This document shows, in pieces, positions 50,234 to 59,179 of a DNA stretch of 64,000 nt. Source of the stretch: UBA1794 sp050946375 (GTDB lineage Bacteria > Bacteroidota > Bacteroidia > Bacteroidales > Bacteroidaceae); contig JBMNUT010000005.1 of assembly GCA_050946375.1 (NCBI GenBank), positions 62,001-126,000 of the forward strand. The letters are read 5' to 3'. The notes beneath the pieces were generated by a model, which did no database searches, was not told where the DNA came from, and saw nothing but the letters and a program-made list of their open reading frames with translations. A program made the translations under genes and the position numbers. How positions within the stretch are numbered: position 1 is the stretch's first letter; each line of letters starts with the position of its first letter.

Positions 50234-52135
50234 TTATTCTTTCCAGTCGCCGCAACGCTTGATGAGTGCTACGAGTTTGTCGACTGCTTCCTCTTCGGGA
50301 ATGTTTTTCTCAATGCATTCTTTCTGTTTGTAGAGGCTGATTTTTCCGCGTCCGGCGCCGATGTATCCGTAGTCGGCATCGGCCATTTCGCCCGGGCCGT
50401 TCACGATGCATCCCATGACGGCTATCTTCAGTCCGCCTCCTGCGAGGGGCGCGGTGGCCGCCTTGATGCGCCGCAGCGTTTCCTGCAGGTCGTAGAGCGT
50501 CCGGCCGCAGCCGGGGCAGGAGATGTACTCCGTCTTGGTCATGCGCAGGCGTGCGGCTTGCAGAATGGCGAAGGCCGTTTCTTCAATCCGTGCGGCAGGC
50601 AGCGGCTGGGGTGCCGTGGATAGGAGCATGATGCCGTCGCTCAGTCCGTCCAGCAGCAGGGCGCCTATGTCGGCGGCGGCATGCAGCTGGAAGTCTTCCA
50701 CCTCAGTGTCGGCATAGTGCTGGAAGGTGATGACGGGATTGGTCAGCCCCTCTTCCTGAAGCTCGAAGGCCAGCGCGCGCTGTTCGCCCAGGCGGTTGGG
50801 GTGGTTGCTCTGCGCTACGACTACTACCTCCGGATGTCGGCGCAGACAGGCCCGCGCCTCTTCGCCCATCGCCATGTAGGGCATGAAGAGGAACTTGGCC
50901 GGTGCCGGGCAGTGGTGCAGCTCCATGAGGCGCGAATAGCTGAAGGCCGGATGCAGTCCCGGCAGGGGTCGCCAGGCATCGCTGTCTACGATGTATTCCG
51001 TGTCGCTGCCCGTTGCCGTCGATTGCTCCTGCGCCCGTTTTTCGAGCCGTGCGGCAATGTCGGCGGGGAGCTTCGAGCCCAGGTAGATAAAGTCGGGGCG
51101 GAGCCGTCCTTCGCAGTCGTCTTTTCCGTCGAGCTGTGCGCTGACGACGACCGGCGGGTTGCTGCCCCCGATGCGTCCCACTGCCGTGGTCGGGCGGCGT
51201 TCGGGGCGGAGATAGTCGAACGAGGCGGGCACCCGGCCCGGAATGTAGGGATGTCCTTGGCGGGCCGTGCAGTAGTCGCGCAGCTTGCGGGCTACGGGGA
51301 TTTCCGCTTCCGGCGCCTCGCTGAGGGAGACGCGTATCGTGTCGCCCAGCCCGTCCATGAGCAGTGCGCCGATACCCAAGGCGCTCTTGATGCGTCCGTC
51401 CTCTCCTTCGCCGGCTTCCGTCACGCCCAGATGGAGCGGGTAGTGCATTTCTTCTTCCTCCATGCGGGCGTCCAGGAGACGCACGGTGCGCACCATGACG
51501 ACGGGGTTGGAGGCTTTGATGGAAATCACTACGTTGTGGAACTGTTTGCGCTGGCAGATGCGCAGAAACTCCATGCACGACTCCACCATACCCTCCGGGG
51601 TATCGCCGTAGCGCGACATGATGCGGTCCGAAAGCGAGCCGTGATTCACTCCGATGCGCAGCGCCGTCCCGTGCTGGCGGCACAGGTCGAGCAGCGGCAC
51701 GAAGCGGTCTTCCAGCCGTTGCAGCTCGCGGGCATACTCTTCGTCGGTATATTCCAGGTGGCGGAATGTGCGCGCCGGGTCGATATAGTTGCCGGGATTG
51801 ATGCGTACCTTGTCGGCATAGCGTGCGGCCACTTCCGCCACGTGGGGATTGAAGTGCACGTCGGCCACGAGCGGCACCGTGCATCCTTCTCGTTCACGCA
51901 GGCGTTCCTTGATGGCGCCCAGGCACTCGGCCTCCTTCGCCCCCTGCGTCGTGAGCCGCACGTATTCGGCTCCCGCGCGCGCCAGGCTCAGCGCCTGCGC
52001 CGTACTGGCCTCCACGTCGGCCGTCGGCGTAGTGGTCATCGACTGCAGCCGGATGGGGTTTTCGCCTCCCATCGGCGTGTTGCCCACCGCCACCTCTACT
52101 GAAGGGCGGCGGCGGTAGTTGAAAAGGTCGGTCAT
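50234..52135 (-). CDS. ispG: 4-hydroxy-3-methylbut-2-en-1-yl diphosphate synthase (long form)
   Basis: 633 residues, against about 360-410 in most bacteria; the Bacteroidetes/Chlamydiae/plant type carries an extra middle domain. N-terminal TIM barrel: VGNTPMGGENPIRLQSMTTT (the QSMTTT part is diagnostic) and VADVHFNPHVA. The C-terminal domain has the 4Fe-4S ligands in SCPGCGRTLYD and AVMGCIVNGPGE. It converts MEcPP to HMBPP, the sixth step of the MEP isoprenoid pathway, in the cytoplasm. It lies 27 bases downstream of purE and probably shares its transcript. Confidence 0.96.
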   Translation of the reverse strand: MTDLFNYRRRPSVEVAVGNTPMGGENPIRLQSMTTTPTADVEASTAQALSLARAGAEYVRLTTQGAKEAECLGAIKERLREREGCTVPLVADVHFNPHVAEVAARYADKVRINPGNYIDPARTFRHLEYTDEEYARELQRLEDRFVPLLDLCRQHGTALRIGVNHGSLSDRIMSRYGDTPEGMVESCMEFLRICQRKQFHNVVISIKASNPVVMVRTVRLLDARMEEEEMHYPLHLGVTEAGEGEDGRIKSALGIGALLMDGLGDTIRVSLSEAPEAEIPVARKLRDYCTARQGHPYIPGRVPASFDYLRPERRPTTAVGRIGGSNPPVVVSAQLDGKDDCEGRLRPDFIYLGSKLPADIAARLEKRAQEQSTATGSDTEYIVDSDAWRPLPGLHPAFSYSRLMELHHCPAPAKFLFMPYMAMGEEARACLRRHPEVVVVAQSNHPNRLGEQRALAFELQEEGLTNPVITFQHYADTEVEDFQLHAAADIGALLLDGLSDGIMLLSTAPQPLPAARIEETAFAILQAARLRMTKTEYISCPGCGRTLYDLQETLRRIKAATAPLAGGGLKIAVMGCIVNGPGEMADADYGYIGAGRGKISLYKQKECIEKNIPEEEAVDKLVALIKRCGDWKE

Positions 52136-52162
52136 TGCGTAACGGTATTGTTGCGTTCCCGT

Positions 52163-52669
52163 TCAGTTTGTCTTGAACTTGTACTTCACTTCCGCCAGGT
52201 CGCGGTTCGCCTTTTCGATTTTCGCCTTCAGCCCCTCCTTGTAGGCAGCCAGCTTCGTGGCGGCAGCCTCGTCGCTTTGTGCCAGAATCTGCAGGGCCAG
52301 GATGGCGGCGTTGAGGGCTCCGTTGACAGCCACGGTAGCCACGGGGATTCCCGGGGGCATCTGTACGATGGCCAGCAGGGCGTCCATTCCGTCGAAGCTC
52401 GAGGCGATGGGCACTCCGATTACCGGCAGGCACGTGTTGGCCGCAATGACTCCCGGCAGTGCGGCAGCCATTCCGGCGGCGGCAATCACCACTTTAATGC
52501 CCCGCTGCTGGGCTCCGCGTGCAAACTCCTCTACGGCAGCCGGCGTGCGGTGGGCGCTCAGGGCGTTTATCTCAAAGGGAATTTCCATTTCGTCGAAGAA
52601 GGCAGCCGCTTTCTCCATGATTTTCAGGTCGGATGTGCTGCCCATAATGATGCTTACAATAGGTTTCAT
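52163..52669 (-). CDS. purE: N5-carboxyaminoimidazole ribonucleotide mutase
   Basis: 168 residues from the ATG at 52669, giving MKPIVSIIMGSTSD, the class I PurE N-terminus; the longer frame includes the promoter. Motifs: GSTSDLKIM, SAHRTP (the active-site His), AAGMAAALPGVIAA and PVIGVPI. It converts N5-CAIR to CAIR in purine synthesis; octameric, cytoplasmic. Pairing with ispG is common in Bacteroidales. Own promoter at 52731. Confidence 0.95.
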   Translation of the reverse strand: MKPIVSIIMGSTSDLKIMEKAAAFFDEMEIPFEINALSAHRTPAAVEEFARGAQQRGIKVVIAAAGMAAALPGVIAANTCLPVIGVPIASSFDGMDALLAIVQMPPGIPVATVAVNGALNAAILALQILAQSDEAAATKLAAYKEGLKAKIEKANRDLAEVKYKFKTN

Positions 52670-52728
52670 TGGCAAAGTCTGTTTATTGAATATAAGAAAA
52701 GAGAATAAGGAATGTTCCCTATCCCCCG

Positions 52729-52855
52729 GCAAAGATAGTGAAAGGCGAGTGCAGCGGCAAACGGAAAACGAAGTTTTACGCTTTGCCGATGCCGAGCCGC
52801 CTCCTGTCTTCGCGTCGGCAAAGTAGTGAAAGGCGCGAGCCGCGGAAAATCCTGT
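52729..52855. repeat. two copies of a GGCAAAG-n-TAGTGAAAGGCG element
   Basis: GGCAAAGATAGTGAAAGGCG at about 52730 and GGCAAAGTAGTGAAAGGCG at about 52816 differ by one base in length and are each followed by a GAGNNGCAGCGG/GAGCCGCGG stretch with AAA. No gene is seen between the purE start and 52980. Confidence 0.6.
52731..52738 (-). promoter_or_regulatory. -7 element (TATCTTTG) of purE-ispG
   Basis: Exact TAnnTTTG, 62 bases before the purE start. Confidence 0.6.
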
Positions 52856-52888
52856 GCCTCGCCGAAGCCGTAAAAGGCACGCCTCGGA

Positions 52889-52930
52889 GCGGAAAAAACC
52901 TTGCCACTTTTGGCCGAAACATGCAAGGGA
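52889..52930. repeat. 22-bp intergenic repeat (about 2 units)
   Basis: GCGGAAAAAACCTTGCCACT-TTTGGCCGAAACATGCAAGG (split for length) matches two degenerate units behind the ABC-transporter operon. Confidence 0.6.
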
Positions 52931-52979
52931 AAATTTGTGATTCGCCCCAACTTTATAATTGGAGGGCGGGCCGGCGAAA

Positions 52980-54092
52980 TCAGTTGTTCTTTTTGTAGCT
53001 CACTACTGCCCACACGTTCATTACGACGGCAAAGCAGCAAAGTGTGAGAAACTGCGGGAGGAGGCTGGCGAAAGGGCTTCCCTTCAGGTACACCATGCGC
53101 ATGACTTGGATGAAATATTTCAGCGGATTGACGACCGTTATTGCCTGCGCCCACTCCGGCATGCTGCTCACCGGCGTAAGCAAGCCGCTCATCAGCAGCA
53201 GAATCAGCATGAAGAAAAACATCACAAACATGGCCTGCTGCACCGTATCGGAGTAGTTGGAAATGACCAGTCCCATACCGGATACCGTCAGCAGATAGAC
53301 GGATGCAAACAGGTAGATGGTGAGCAGACTGCCGGCCGGGGCGAGGCCATACACCCAGTAGGCCAGGCCCATGCAGAAAGTCAGTATCAGAAATCCGATG
53401 AGCCAGTAGGGAATCAGTTTGGCCAGCACGAAGGCCAGCTTGCGGGTGGGGCTGACATTGATTTGCTCGATGGTGCCCGCTTCCTTTTCGCCTACGATGT
53501 TCAGCGCCGGCAGAAAGCCGGACAGGAGCGTGAGCAGCATGACCATCACGGCAGGCACCATGAACACCTTGTAGTCCAGGCGAGGGTTGAACCGGTAGTG
53601 CGGCACGATGCTGAAACCGCCTCCCGCAGCAGCGGCGCTCCCCTCGGGCGACTCCTCGCGGAGCTCGGCCGAGAAATCGGTGACGACCGATGCCAGATAA
53701 GACGCGCCGAGCGCACCTTCCGTGCCGTTGACGGAATTGGCCGACAGCATGACGGAGGCCCTTCCCTCCGTTGTCAGGCTGCGTTCGAAGCCGTCGGGAA
53801 TCTCCATTATGATGTCCGCGTCGCCCGATGTGACGTGGCTTATGGCCTCTTCGTAAGAACCGGAGACGTCCGTCAGGTGGAAGCAGTCCGAGGCCGACGC
53901 CTTCCGTATGAAGCGGCTGGAGACCGGGCTGCGGTCGTTGTCGACAACGCTCAGCCGTAGGCTCTTTATCTCCTGGCTGGCTACCCACGGCATGATGAGC
54001 ATCATGGCGAGCGGCATTGCGATCAGCAGCTTCGGCAGAAACGAATTGCGGACCAACTGCTTGAATTCTTTCTCGATTAAGTACTTGAGCAT
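52980..54092 (-). CDS. ABC-2 permease (YbhR/S-like)
   Basis: 370 residues from the ATG at 54092, chosen because the protein then starts MLKYLIEKEFKQLVRNS, the usual YbhR/S beginning; the longer frame has no such support. One N-terminal membrane helix, a ~150-residue external domain (about 50-180), then five C-terminal helices with GEKEAGTIEQINVSPT, the conserved loop before them. Pairs with the permease at 54125 as the membrane part of a type I export ABC system. Last gene of the operon. Confidence 0.88.
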   Translation of the reverse strand: MLKYLIEKEFKQLVRNSFLPKLLIAMPLAMMLIMPWVASQEIKSLRLSVVDNDRSPVSSRFIRKASASDCFHLTDVSGSYEEAISHVTSGDADIIMEIPDGFERSLTTEGRASVMLSANSVNGTEGALGASYLASVVTDFSAELREESPEGSAAAAGGGFSIVPHYRFNPRLDYKVFMVPAVMVMLLTLLSGFLPALNIVGEKEAGTIEQINVSPTRKLAFVLAKLIPYWLIGFLILTFCMGLAYWVYGLAPAGSLLTIYLFASVYLLTVSGMGLVISNYSDTVQQAMFVMFFFMLILLLMSGLLTPVSSMPEWAQAITVVNPLKYFIQVMRMVYLKGSPFASLLPQFLTLCCFAVVMNVWAVVSYKKNN

Positions 54093-54124
54093 GGCATTTT
54101 CCTCCTTCTCCGTTTTTCTTTCGC

Positions 54125-55231
54125 TCAGTGCAGACGCGTCTTGAAGCACCGCAGACTTACGCCTATCAGCACGACCGTCATCAGCGCCAGCAGGGCAATT
54201 TCCTCCGTCACGGCCCGGAAATCCGCGCCTTGTATCATGATTTTCCTCACGGCCGCCGTGAACCATCTGGCCGGAACGAAGGCCGAAATGCCCTGAAGTA
54301 CGGGCGGCATGCTCCCGATGGGGAAGATTAGTCCCGACAACATCACGGTGGGCATCATCAGTCCCATGCCGGAGGCCAGCATGGCCGCCATCTGGCTGCT
54401 GACCATGTTGGAAATGAACAGTCCCAAGGACAGGGTGAGTATCACGAACAGTATCGACACGACTATCAACAGCCCCAGGCTGCCGACAATCGGCACATTG
54501 AGCACGTACGTAGACAGCAGGAGAATGGCGGCGAGATTGACTGCGGAAAGCGCCAGATAAGGCAGCATTTTGGCCAGGACGATGGCGTGCGGCTTCATCG
54601 GCGAGGCGAGCAGCACCTCCATAGTCCCCGTCTCCCTTTCCCGTACGATGGCAATGGAAGTCATCATTGCGCCGACGAGCATCAGAATTACGCCCATCAC
54701 GCCCGGCACGAAGTTGTAGGCGCTTTCGCCCTGCGGGTTGTAGAGCATCCTTATCTCTGGCGTGATACCTGCGGATGGGGCTGCATCGCCGCCGGACAAT
54801 TCCTGCCGGCAGGACGACAGAATGTTGCTGGCATAGGCGGTGATCATGCTTGCCTGGTTGGGGTCTGTGCCGTCGGTTATCAGCTGTATGGAGGCCTCGC
54901 CGCGCGGCAGGCTTTCAGCAAAATGCGCACAAAATACGACGACCAGACCGATTTCCCCGTCTTTGAAGGCGTCGTTTATTTGGCGTATATCGGTCAGTTC
55001 TGCGGCCAGGTCGAAATATTTGCTGGCCTGCAGGTGCTCTTTTATCAGCCGGGTTGACGCGTCTTTTGCGGGGTCGAACACGGCAACCTGCGTGTTTTTC
55101 ACTTCCGTGGAGATGGCAAAACCGAAAAGCAGCATCTGTATAATGGGCATACCCAGCAGAATCAGCATGGTACGCTTGTCGCGGAAAATGTGGTAAAACT
55201 CTTTCCGAACGAATGAAATGAACTGTTTCAT
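54125..55231 (-). CDS. ABC-2 permease (YbhR/S-like)
   Basis: 368 residues. MKQFISFVRKEFYHIFRDKRTMLILLG is the typical start (RKEF-nnn-RD-nRT key residues), followed by helix 1, a large external domain (about 50-170), and five helices from about 175 with REREYGTMEVLL-like RERETGTMEVLLASP. Partner of the permease at 52980. It follows the ATPase gene by 4 bases. Confidence 0.9.
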   Translation of the reverse strand: MKQFISFVRKEFYHIFRDKRTMLILLGMPIIQMLLFGFAISTEVKNTQVAVFDPAKDASTRLIKEHLQASKYFDLAAELTDIRQINDAFKDGEIGLVVVFCAHFAESLPRGEASIQLITDGTDPNQASMITAYASNILSSCRQELSGGDAAPSAGITPEIRMLYNPQGESAYNFVPGVMGVILMLVGAMMTSIAIVRERETGTMEVLLASPMKPHAIVLAKMLPYLALSAVNLAAILLLSTYVLNVPIVGSLGLLIVVSILFVILTLSLGLFISNMVSSQMAAMLASGMGLMMPTVMLSGLIFPIGSMPPVLQGISAFVPARWFTAAVRKIMIQGADFRAVTEEIALLALMTVVLIGVSLRCFKTRLH

Positions 55232-55235
55232 GGCT

Positions 55236-55979
55236 TTAGTCTCCTCCTCTTTTGGCTTCGCGGGCCAGCCGCAGGAATACGTCGTCCATCGTGGCTACCT
55301 GAAACTGGCTGCGCAGGTTTCCCGGACTGTCCAGGGCTTTGATGCGGCCGTCTACCATGATGGAGACGCGGTCGCAGTACTCGGCTTCATCCATGTAGTG
55401 CGTCGTGACAAAAATGGTGATACCCTGGTCGGCGGCGCGGTAAATCATTTCCCAAAACTGCCGGCGGGTTATCGGGTCGACACCGCCCGTAGGTTCGTCG
55501 AGGAACACGACTTGTGGCGAGTGGAAGATGGATACGGAGAATGCCAGCTTCTGCTTCCATCCCAAAGGAAGCGCCTTGACGAGCGTGTTCCTTTCCTCCT
55601 CGAGTTGCAGTTCCTGCAATATGCGGGAGGTTTTGTCGGCTATTTCCCGGCCTTTCATGCCGTAGATGCCGCCGAACAGGCGCAGATTTTCCCAAACTTT
55701 CAGGTCTTCGTAGAGGGAAAACTTCTGACTCATGTAGCCAATGTGCCTTTTCACTTTCTCGGCTTGGCGGTAGATGTCGAATCCGGCCACCGTACCTCTG
55801 CCCGACGTTGGCCGGCTCAGTCCGCACAGCATGCGCATGGCTGTGGTCTTTCCTGCGCCGTTGGCTCCGAGAAAGCCGAATATTTCGCCTCTCTTGACTC
55901 GGAACGAAATGTGGTCTACCGCCACAAAATCGCCGAAACTTTTAGTCAGTTCTTCGGTTTCTATTACCCACTCGTTCAT
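55236..55979 (-). CDS. ABC transporter ATPase (YbhF C-terminal-half-like)
   Basis: 247 residues. Walker A GANGAGKT (38-45), Q-loop in MSQKFSLYEDL, Walker B VVFLDEPTGGVDP and H-loop THYMDEAE. The signature is LPLGWKQKLA rather than LSGGQ, as in the second ATPase half of E. coli YbhF. With the gene upstream it would form the heterodimer that in E. coli is one fused chain. Overlaps the upstream ATPase gene by 4 bases. Confidence 0.92.
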   Translation of the reverse strand: MNEWVIETEELTKSFGDFVAVDHISFRVKRGEIFGFLGANGAGKTTAMRMLCGLSRPTSGRGTVAGFDIYRQAEKVKRHIGYMSQKFSLYEDLKVWENLRLFGGIYGMKGREIADKTSRILQELQLEEERNTLVKALPLGWKQKLAFSVSIFHSPQVVFLDEPTGGVDPITRRQFWEMIYRAADQGITIFVTTHYMDEAEYCDRVSIMVDGRIKALDSPGNLRSQFQVATMDDVFLRLAREAKRGGD

Positions 55980-56893
55980 AGATTCTCCTTTTCGTTGAGC
56001 ATAAGCATGAAGCAGTCTTCCACTGTCGGCCTGATTCCTTTGATGGCGATGTCCTTGTGTTCCTGCCGGAGGAGATGCTCTTTCAGCCTATCGGGGGAAG
56101 TGCCCGGCTCCAGCACTACGTGGAAACTGTTTCCAAAGGAATAGGAAGAACGTGTGGAAGGATATTCTTTTAAGTCGGTGAGCAGGCGGTGCATCTCCTT
56201 TGCCTGCACTGCCCAGAGGGGATAGGGGAAGGTCGCGACAATGCCCTCGGGGGTATCGATGCGCAGGAAGCGGCCGTTCTGTATCAAAGCGATTCGGTCG
56301 CAGAGCTTTGCCTCGTCCATGTAGGGTGTGGAGACCAGTATGGAAATGCCTTGTGCCCTGAGGCGGACGAGCATTTCCCAAAACTCTTTGCGCGAAACAG
56401 GGTCGACTCCTGTGGTCGGCTCATCGAGGAACAGGACTTCCGGCTTGTGGATCAGGGCGCAGCTCAATGCCAGTTTTTGCTTCATCCCTCCGGAGAGTTT
56501 GCCGGCCCGCCGGTGCCTGAAAGGTTCTATCTGCCGGTAAATGTCTTCTATCAGGTGATAGTTTTCTTCGACAGTTGTGCCGAACAGGGTGGCAAAGAAG
56601 TTCAGATTTTCCTCTACCGTGAGGTCCTGGTAGAGCGAGAAGCGCCCCGGCATGTAGCCAATGAGGCGCCGTATTTTCTTGAAGTCTCTTCTTATGTCCA
56701 GTCCTTCAATGCTTGCCGTGCCCTTGTCCGGCAACATCAGGGTGGTAAGGATGCGGAAAAGGGTGGTTTTCCCTGCTCCGTCCGGGCCGATGATGCCGAA
56801 TATTTCCCCTTTTTCCACGTCGAAGTCTATGTGCTCCAGCGCATGGGTCGGGCCGTAGGCCTTGCAAAGTTGGTGCGCACTGATTGCCTTCAT
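55976..56893 (-). CDS. ABC transporter ATPase (YbhF N-terminal-half-like)
   Basis: 305 residues from the ATG at 56893, overlapping the HlyD-like gene by 4 bases. Walker A GPDGAGKTT (36-44), signature KLSGGMKQKLAL, Walker B EVLFLDEPTTGVDP. The usual H-loop His is replaced: STPYMDEAK instead of THYMDEAE, as also in the first half of YbhF, so this site is likely weakly or non-hydrolytic. The last ~80 residues are an extra C-terminal domain. Confidence 0.92.
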   Translation of the reverse strand: MKAISAHQLCKAYGPTHALEHIDFDVEKGEIFGIIGPDGAGKTTLFRILTTLMLPDKGTASIEGLDIRRDFKKIRRLIGYMPGRFSLYQDLTVEENLNFFATLFGTTVEENYHLIEDIYRQIEPFRHRRAGKLSGGMKQKLALSCALIHKPEVLFLDEPTTGVDPVSRKEFWEMLVRLRAQGISILVSTPYMDEAKLCDRIALIQNGRFLRIDTPEGIVATFPYPLWAVQAKEMHRLLTDLKEYPSTRSSYSFGNSFHVVLEPGTSPDRLKEHLLRQEHKDIAIKGIRPTVEDCFMLMLNEKENL

Positions 56894-57792
56894 TGTCCGT
56901 TGTCTATCTTGATTTCGCCGTACATGCCGCGCTTTATGTAGCCATCGTTCTCCACGGCTATCTTGATGGCATATACCAGATTGGCCCGTTCGTCCCGGGT
57001 TTGTATGGTTTTGGGCGTGAATTCTGCTTTGTCGGAAATCCACGTCAGCGTGCCCGGGTATTCCTTTCTTCCCTTGCGCCCCTCGTCGGCAAATACGCGG
57101 ACCGCCTGTCCTATTTTCAGGCGGGTAAGCTGGTCGGCTGTGACGTATGCCCGGAGGTTGATTCGCCTCATGTCTGCAACCTTGAACAGTGCCTTCCCTG
57201 GCGAAGCGAGTTCTCCGCGCTCGGCATATTTGGTCAGCACGGTTCCGCTTATGGGGCTGGAAATGATGCATTTCTGTATCTTGTCGTTCAGCAGTGCTAT
57301 CTGTGCCTGGAGACTTTGTATGTCGCCGTTTGCCCCGCTGTTGGTGTTGTTCAGCGTTTCCTGCCGGGCCGAAAGTTGTTTTTCGAGCAGCGCAATCTGT
57401 GCTTCGATGTCGTCCAGTTGTTTCCGGTTGGCGGCATTGTCTTTGACAAGGTTGGCGAAGCGCTGCTGTTCCTTGCGCTGCGTGGCTATCTGCTGGCGGA
57501 TGGATGCTACCTGCTGCTCTACGTTGTAGCGGCGACTGGCAGCCGATTGCAGGTTTCCTGCCAGCTGTAGTTTCTGCAGGTGCAGCTGTATGGTGTCGAT
57601 GCAGCCTACGGGGCTGTCGGCTTTCAGCTCCATTCCTTCTTCAATGTCGAAGCGCAGCAGTTCGCCCGTGCCTTGGGCGGACACGATAGTCTCCGTAGCT
57701 TCAAATACTCCCGAAGCGTCATATTCGTTGTCTGAGTCGCCGCACGACGCCAAGGAGAGGCTCAGGCCGATGAATAATATAAATCTTCTCAT
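56890..57792 (-). CDS. HlyD/YbhG-like periplasmic adaptor (lipoprotein)
   Basis: 300 residues. Lipobox LSLASC (about residue 17). The lipoyl/barrel half motifs GELLRFDIEEGMEL and ISSPISGTVLTKYAERGE flank a long coiled-coil hairpin (about 75-170, rich in Gln and Leu: NVEQQVASIRQQIATQRKEQ). Residues after 190 form the beta-barrel domain. It links the inner-membrane ABC pump with the TolC channel. Eight bases separate it from the TolC gene. Confidence 0.92.
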   Translation of the reverse strand: MRRFILFIGLSLSLASCGDSDNEYDASGVFEATETIVSAQGTGELLRFDIEEGMELKADSPVGCIDTIQLHLQKLQLAGNLQSAASRRYNVEQQVASIRQQIATQRKEQQRFANLVKDNAANRKQLDDIEAQIALLEKQLSARQETLNNTNSGANGDIQSLQAQIALLNDKIQKCIISSPISGTVLTKYAERGELASPGKALFKVADMRRINLRAYVTADQLTRLKIGQAVRVFADEGRKGRKEYPGTLTWISDKAEFTPKTIQTRDERANLVYAIKIAVENDGYIKRGMYGEIKIDNGQ

Positions 57793-57799
57793 ATCTGCG

Positions 57800-59080
57800 T
57801 TAATTGTTTGTTATGTATTTCAAGTCGTAAATTGTGAGCAGAAGCTGCATTTCGTGGAGAATCTTGCTCTGTATGGCCTGTTGCTCGGCATTGATGTCGC
57901 GCATGAGGTCTGTCCCGGAGAGGGTTCCGCCGGCCATTTTCTTCTCGGAGGACTGGCGTATGGACTGCTTCAGGCGGATGATTTCGTCGTCATACTTGAG
58001 CTGTTCGGCATATTTGCGGACTGTTTTGTCTTTTTGTATGGCATCGAGCGAGGTATCGAACAGAAATGTTTCCCGTTGCGTCTCTACCAGCCGGATGTTG
58101 TTCTGGATGTTTTTGCGGCGGTTCTTCATGGTGTAGAAGTTACCGATGTTCCAAGTGAGCCTTACGCCTGCGGTGAGGTACAGACTGAAGTCGTTTTCGA
58201 ACATGTCGAGCCCCGGTCTTCCATATCCGCCGGTGGCGTAGAGCCCTAATTTGGGCAGGAGTCCGGCAGTAATCTGTTGCTCTTCGCTCCGGTAGTTGCG
58301 TATCTGTGCTTCGTATAGCTGCAGCTCCGGGCGGCGCACTTCCTTGCTGTCGTACAAAACCTTCTCCCATTCCGGCTTGACGAACTCGGTGCGTTCATCC
58401 CAGTTTTGCCCCGTCAGCCGGGCGAGCATGGCCGTATATGCCGCTTTCGTCGTCTGGTATTCCGCTTCGTTCTGCTCCGCTTTCAGCAAGTCTACCTTGA
58501 CTGCGTCCAGGTCGGCCTGGTTGGCAATCCCGTTTCGCATGTAGGAAGATACTTCGAGGCAGGTACGTTTCAGATTCTCTTTCAGCAAATGGTTTTGGCA
58601 CAACTGGGCATCTGCCAGCAGAATGCCGAAAAAGAGCTGATTGACCCGCTGATTGACGGCATAGAGGCTGACTTCTACGTTTTTGTCTTCCACTTCGGCA
58701 GACGTGCGTATCCTGTCGCGCTGCGACTGTATTTCGCCTCCGTCCCATATCGTCTGGCTTACGTCGAGTGCGAGCCCGTATTGGTCCTGGCTGAGCCGGG
58801 GGAACGACACGCCCTCCAGGCCTAACCGGGAGGCATCTATCGGGATTTCCGTTACGTCCGACTGCCAGGAGGCTTTGGCCGAGAGCGTCAGTTGGGGCAA
58901 ATAGCCTTTGCGGGCGTTCTCCAGGTTGTAGTCTTTGGTCTTGGCGATTAAACCGTATTTCTTGATGAGCGGATAGTTTTCCTGTGCCAGCCGGTAGCAG
59001 TCGTCTATCGTAACCTGCGCCAGGACCGGGCTGCACAGCAGCAGTGTCATGCTTGCCAGGAGGGTTATTCTGTGCTTCAT
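57800..59080 (-). CDS. TolC-family outer membrane efflux protein
   Basis: 426 residues. Signal peptide ends near VLAQV. Long helical stretches and two OEP-type repeats (about 25-210 and 230-420), with NARKGYLPQLTLSAKASW and ITAGLLPKLGLYATGGYG as the matching P-n-L-n-L beta entries. Forms the outer-membrane duct of the tripartite pump with the HlyD-like adaptor. First structural gene after tetR; operator-like palindrome just upstream. Confidence 0.93.
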   Translation of the reverse strand: MKHRITLLASMTLLLCSPVLAQVTIDDCYRLAQENYPLIKKYGLIAKTKDYNLENARKGYLPQLTLSAKASWQSDVTEIPIDASRLGLEGVSFPRLSQDQYGLALDVSQTIWDGGEIQSQRDRIRTSAEVEDKNVEVSLYAVNQRVNQLFFGILLADAQLCQNHLLKENLKRTCLEVSSYMRNGIANQADLDAVKVDLLKAEQNEAEYQTTKAAYTAMLARLTGQNWDERTEFVKPEWEKVLYDSKEVRRPELQLYEAQIRNYRSEEQQITAGLLPKLGLYATGGYGRPGLDMFENDFSLYLTAGVRLTWNIGNFYTMKNRRKNIQNNIRLVETQRETFLFDTSLDAIQKDKTVRKYAEQLKYDDEIIRLKQSIRQSSEKKMAGGTLSGTDLMRDINAEQQAIQSKILHEMQLLLTIYDLKYITNN

Positions 59081-59096
59081 AGGGCTTAAATGTGAG

Positions 59097-59115
59097 GTTT
59101 AATTGGCCGATTAAC
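59097..59115 (-). promoter_or_regulatory. operator-like palindrome upstream of the TolC gene
   Basis: GTTTAATTGGCCGATTAAC, 17 bases before the TolC start. It has the same arrangement as the palindrome before tetR (GTTTAATT-N4-AATTAAA when read on the minus strand), so both are candidate sites for the TetR protein. Confidence 0.6.
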
Positions 59116-59179
59116 TCGAATGCGAAATAAAAACGGAATGCAACGCCCGAGGCGCGTCGGCAGTCCGTTGCGTTTCTTT

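Noticed and set aside
52937..52972. Terminator at the end of the ABC operon
   Set aside because: CGCCCTCCAA can pair with TTGGGGCG on the minus strand, but with a bulge and no T run, so I did not list it.
59081..59179. Terminator between tetR and the TolC gene
   Set aside because: GCAACG and CGTTGC can pair, but the stem is short and the T run is 8 bases away, and the palindrome at 59097 explains part of the symmetry.
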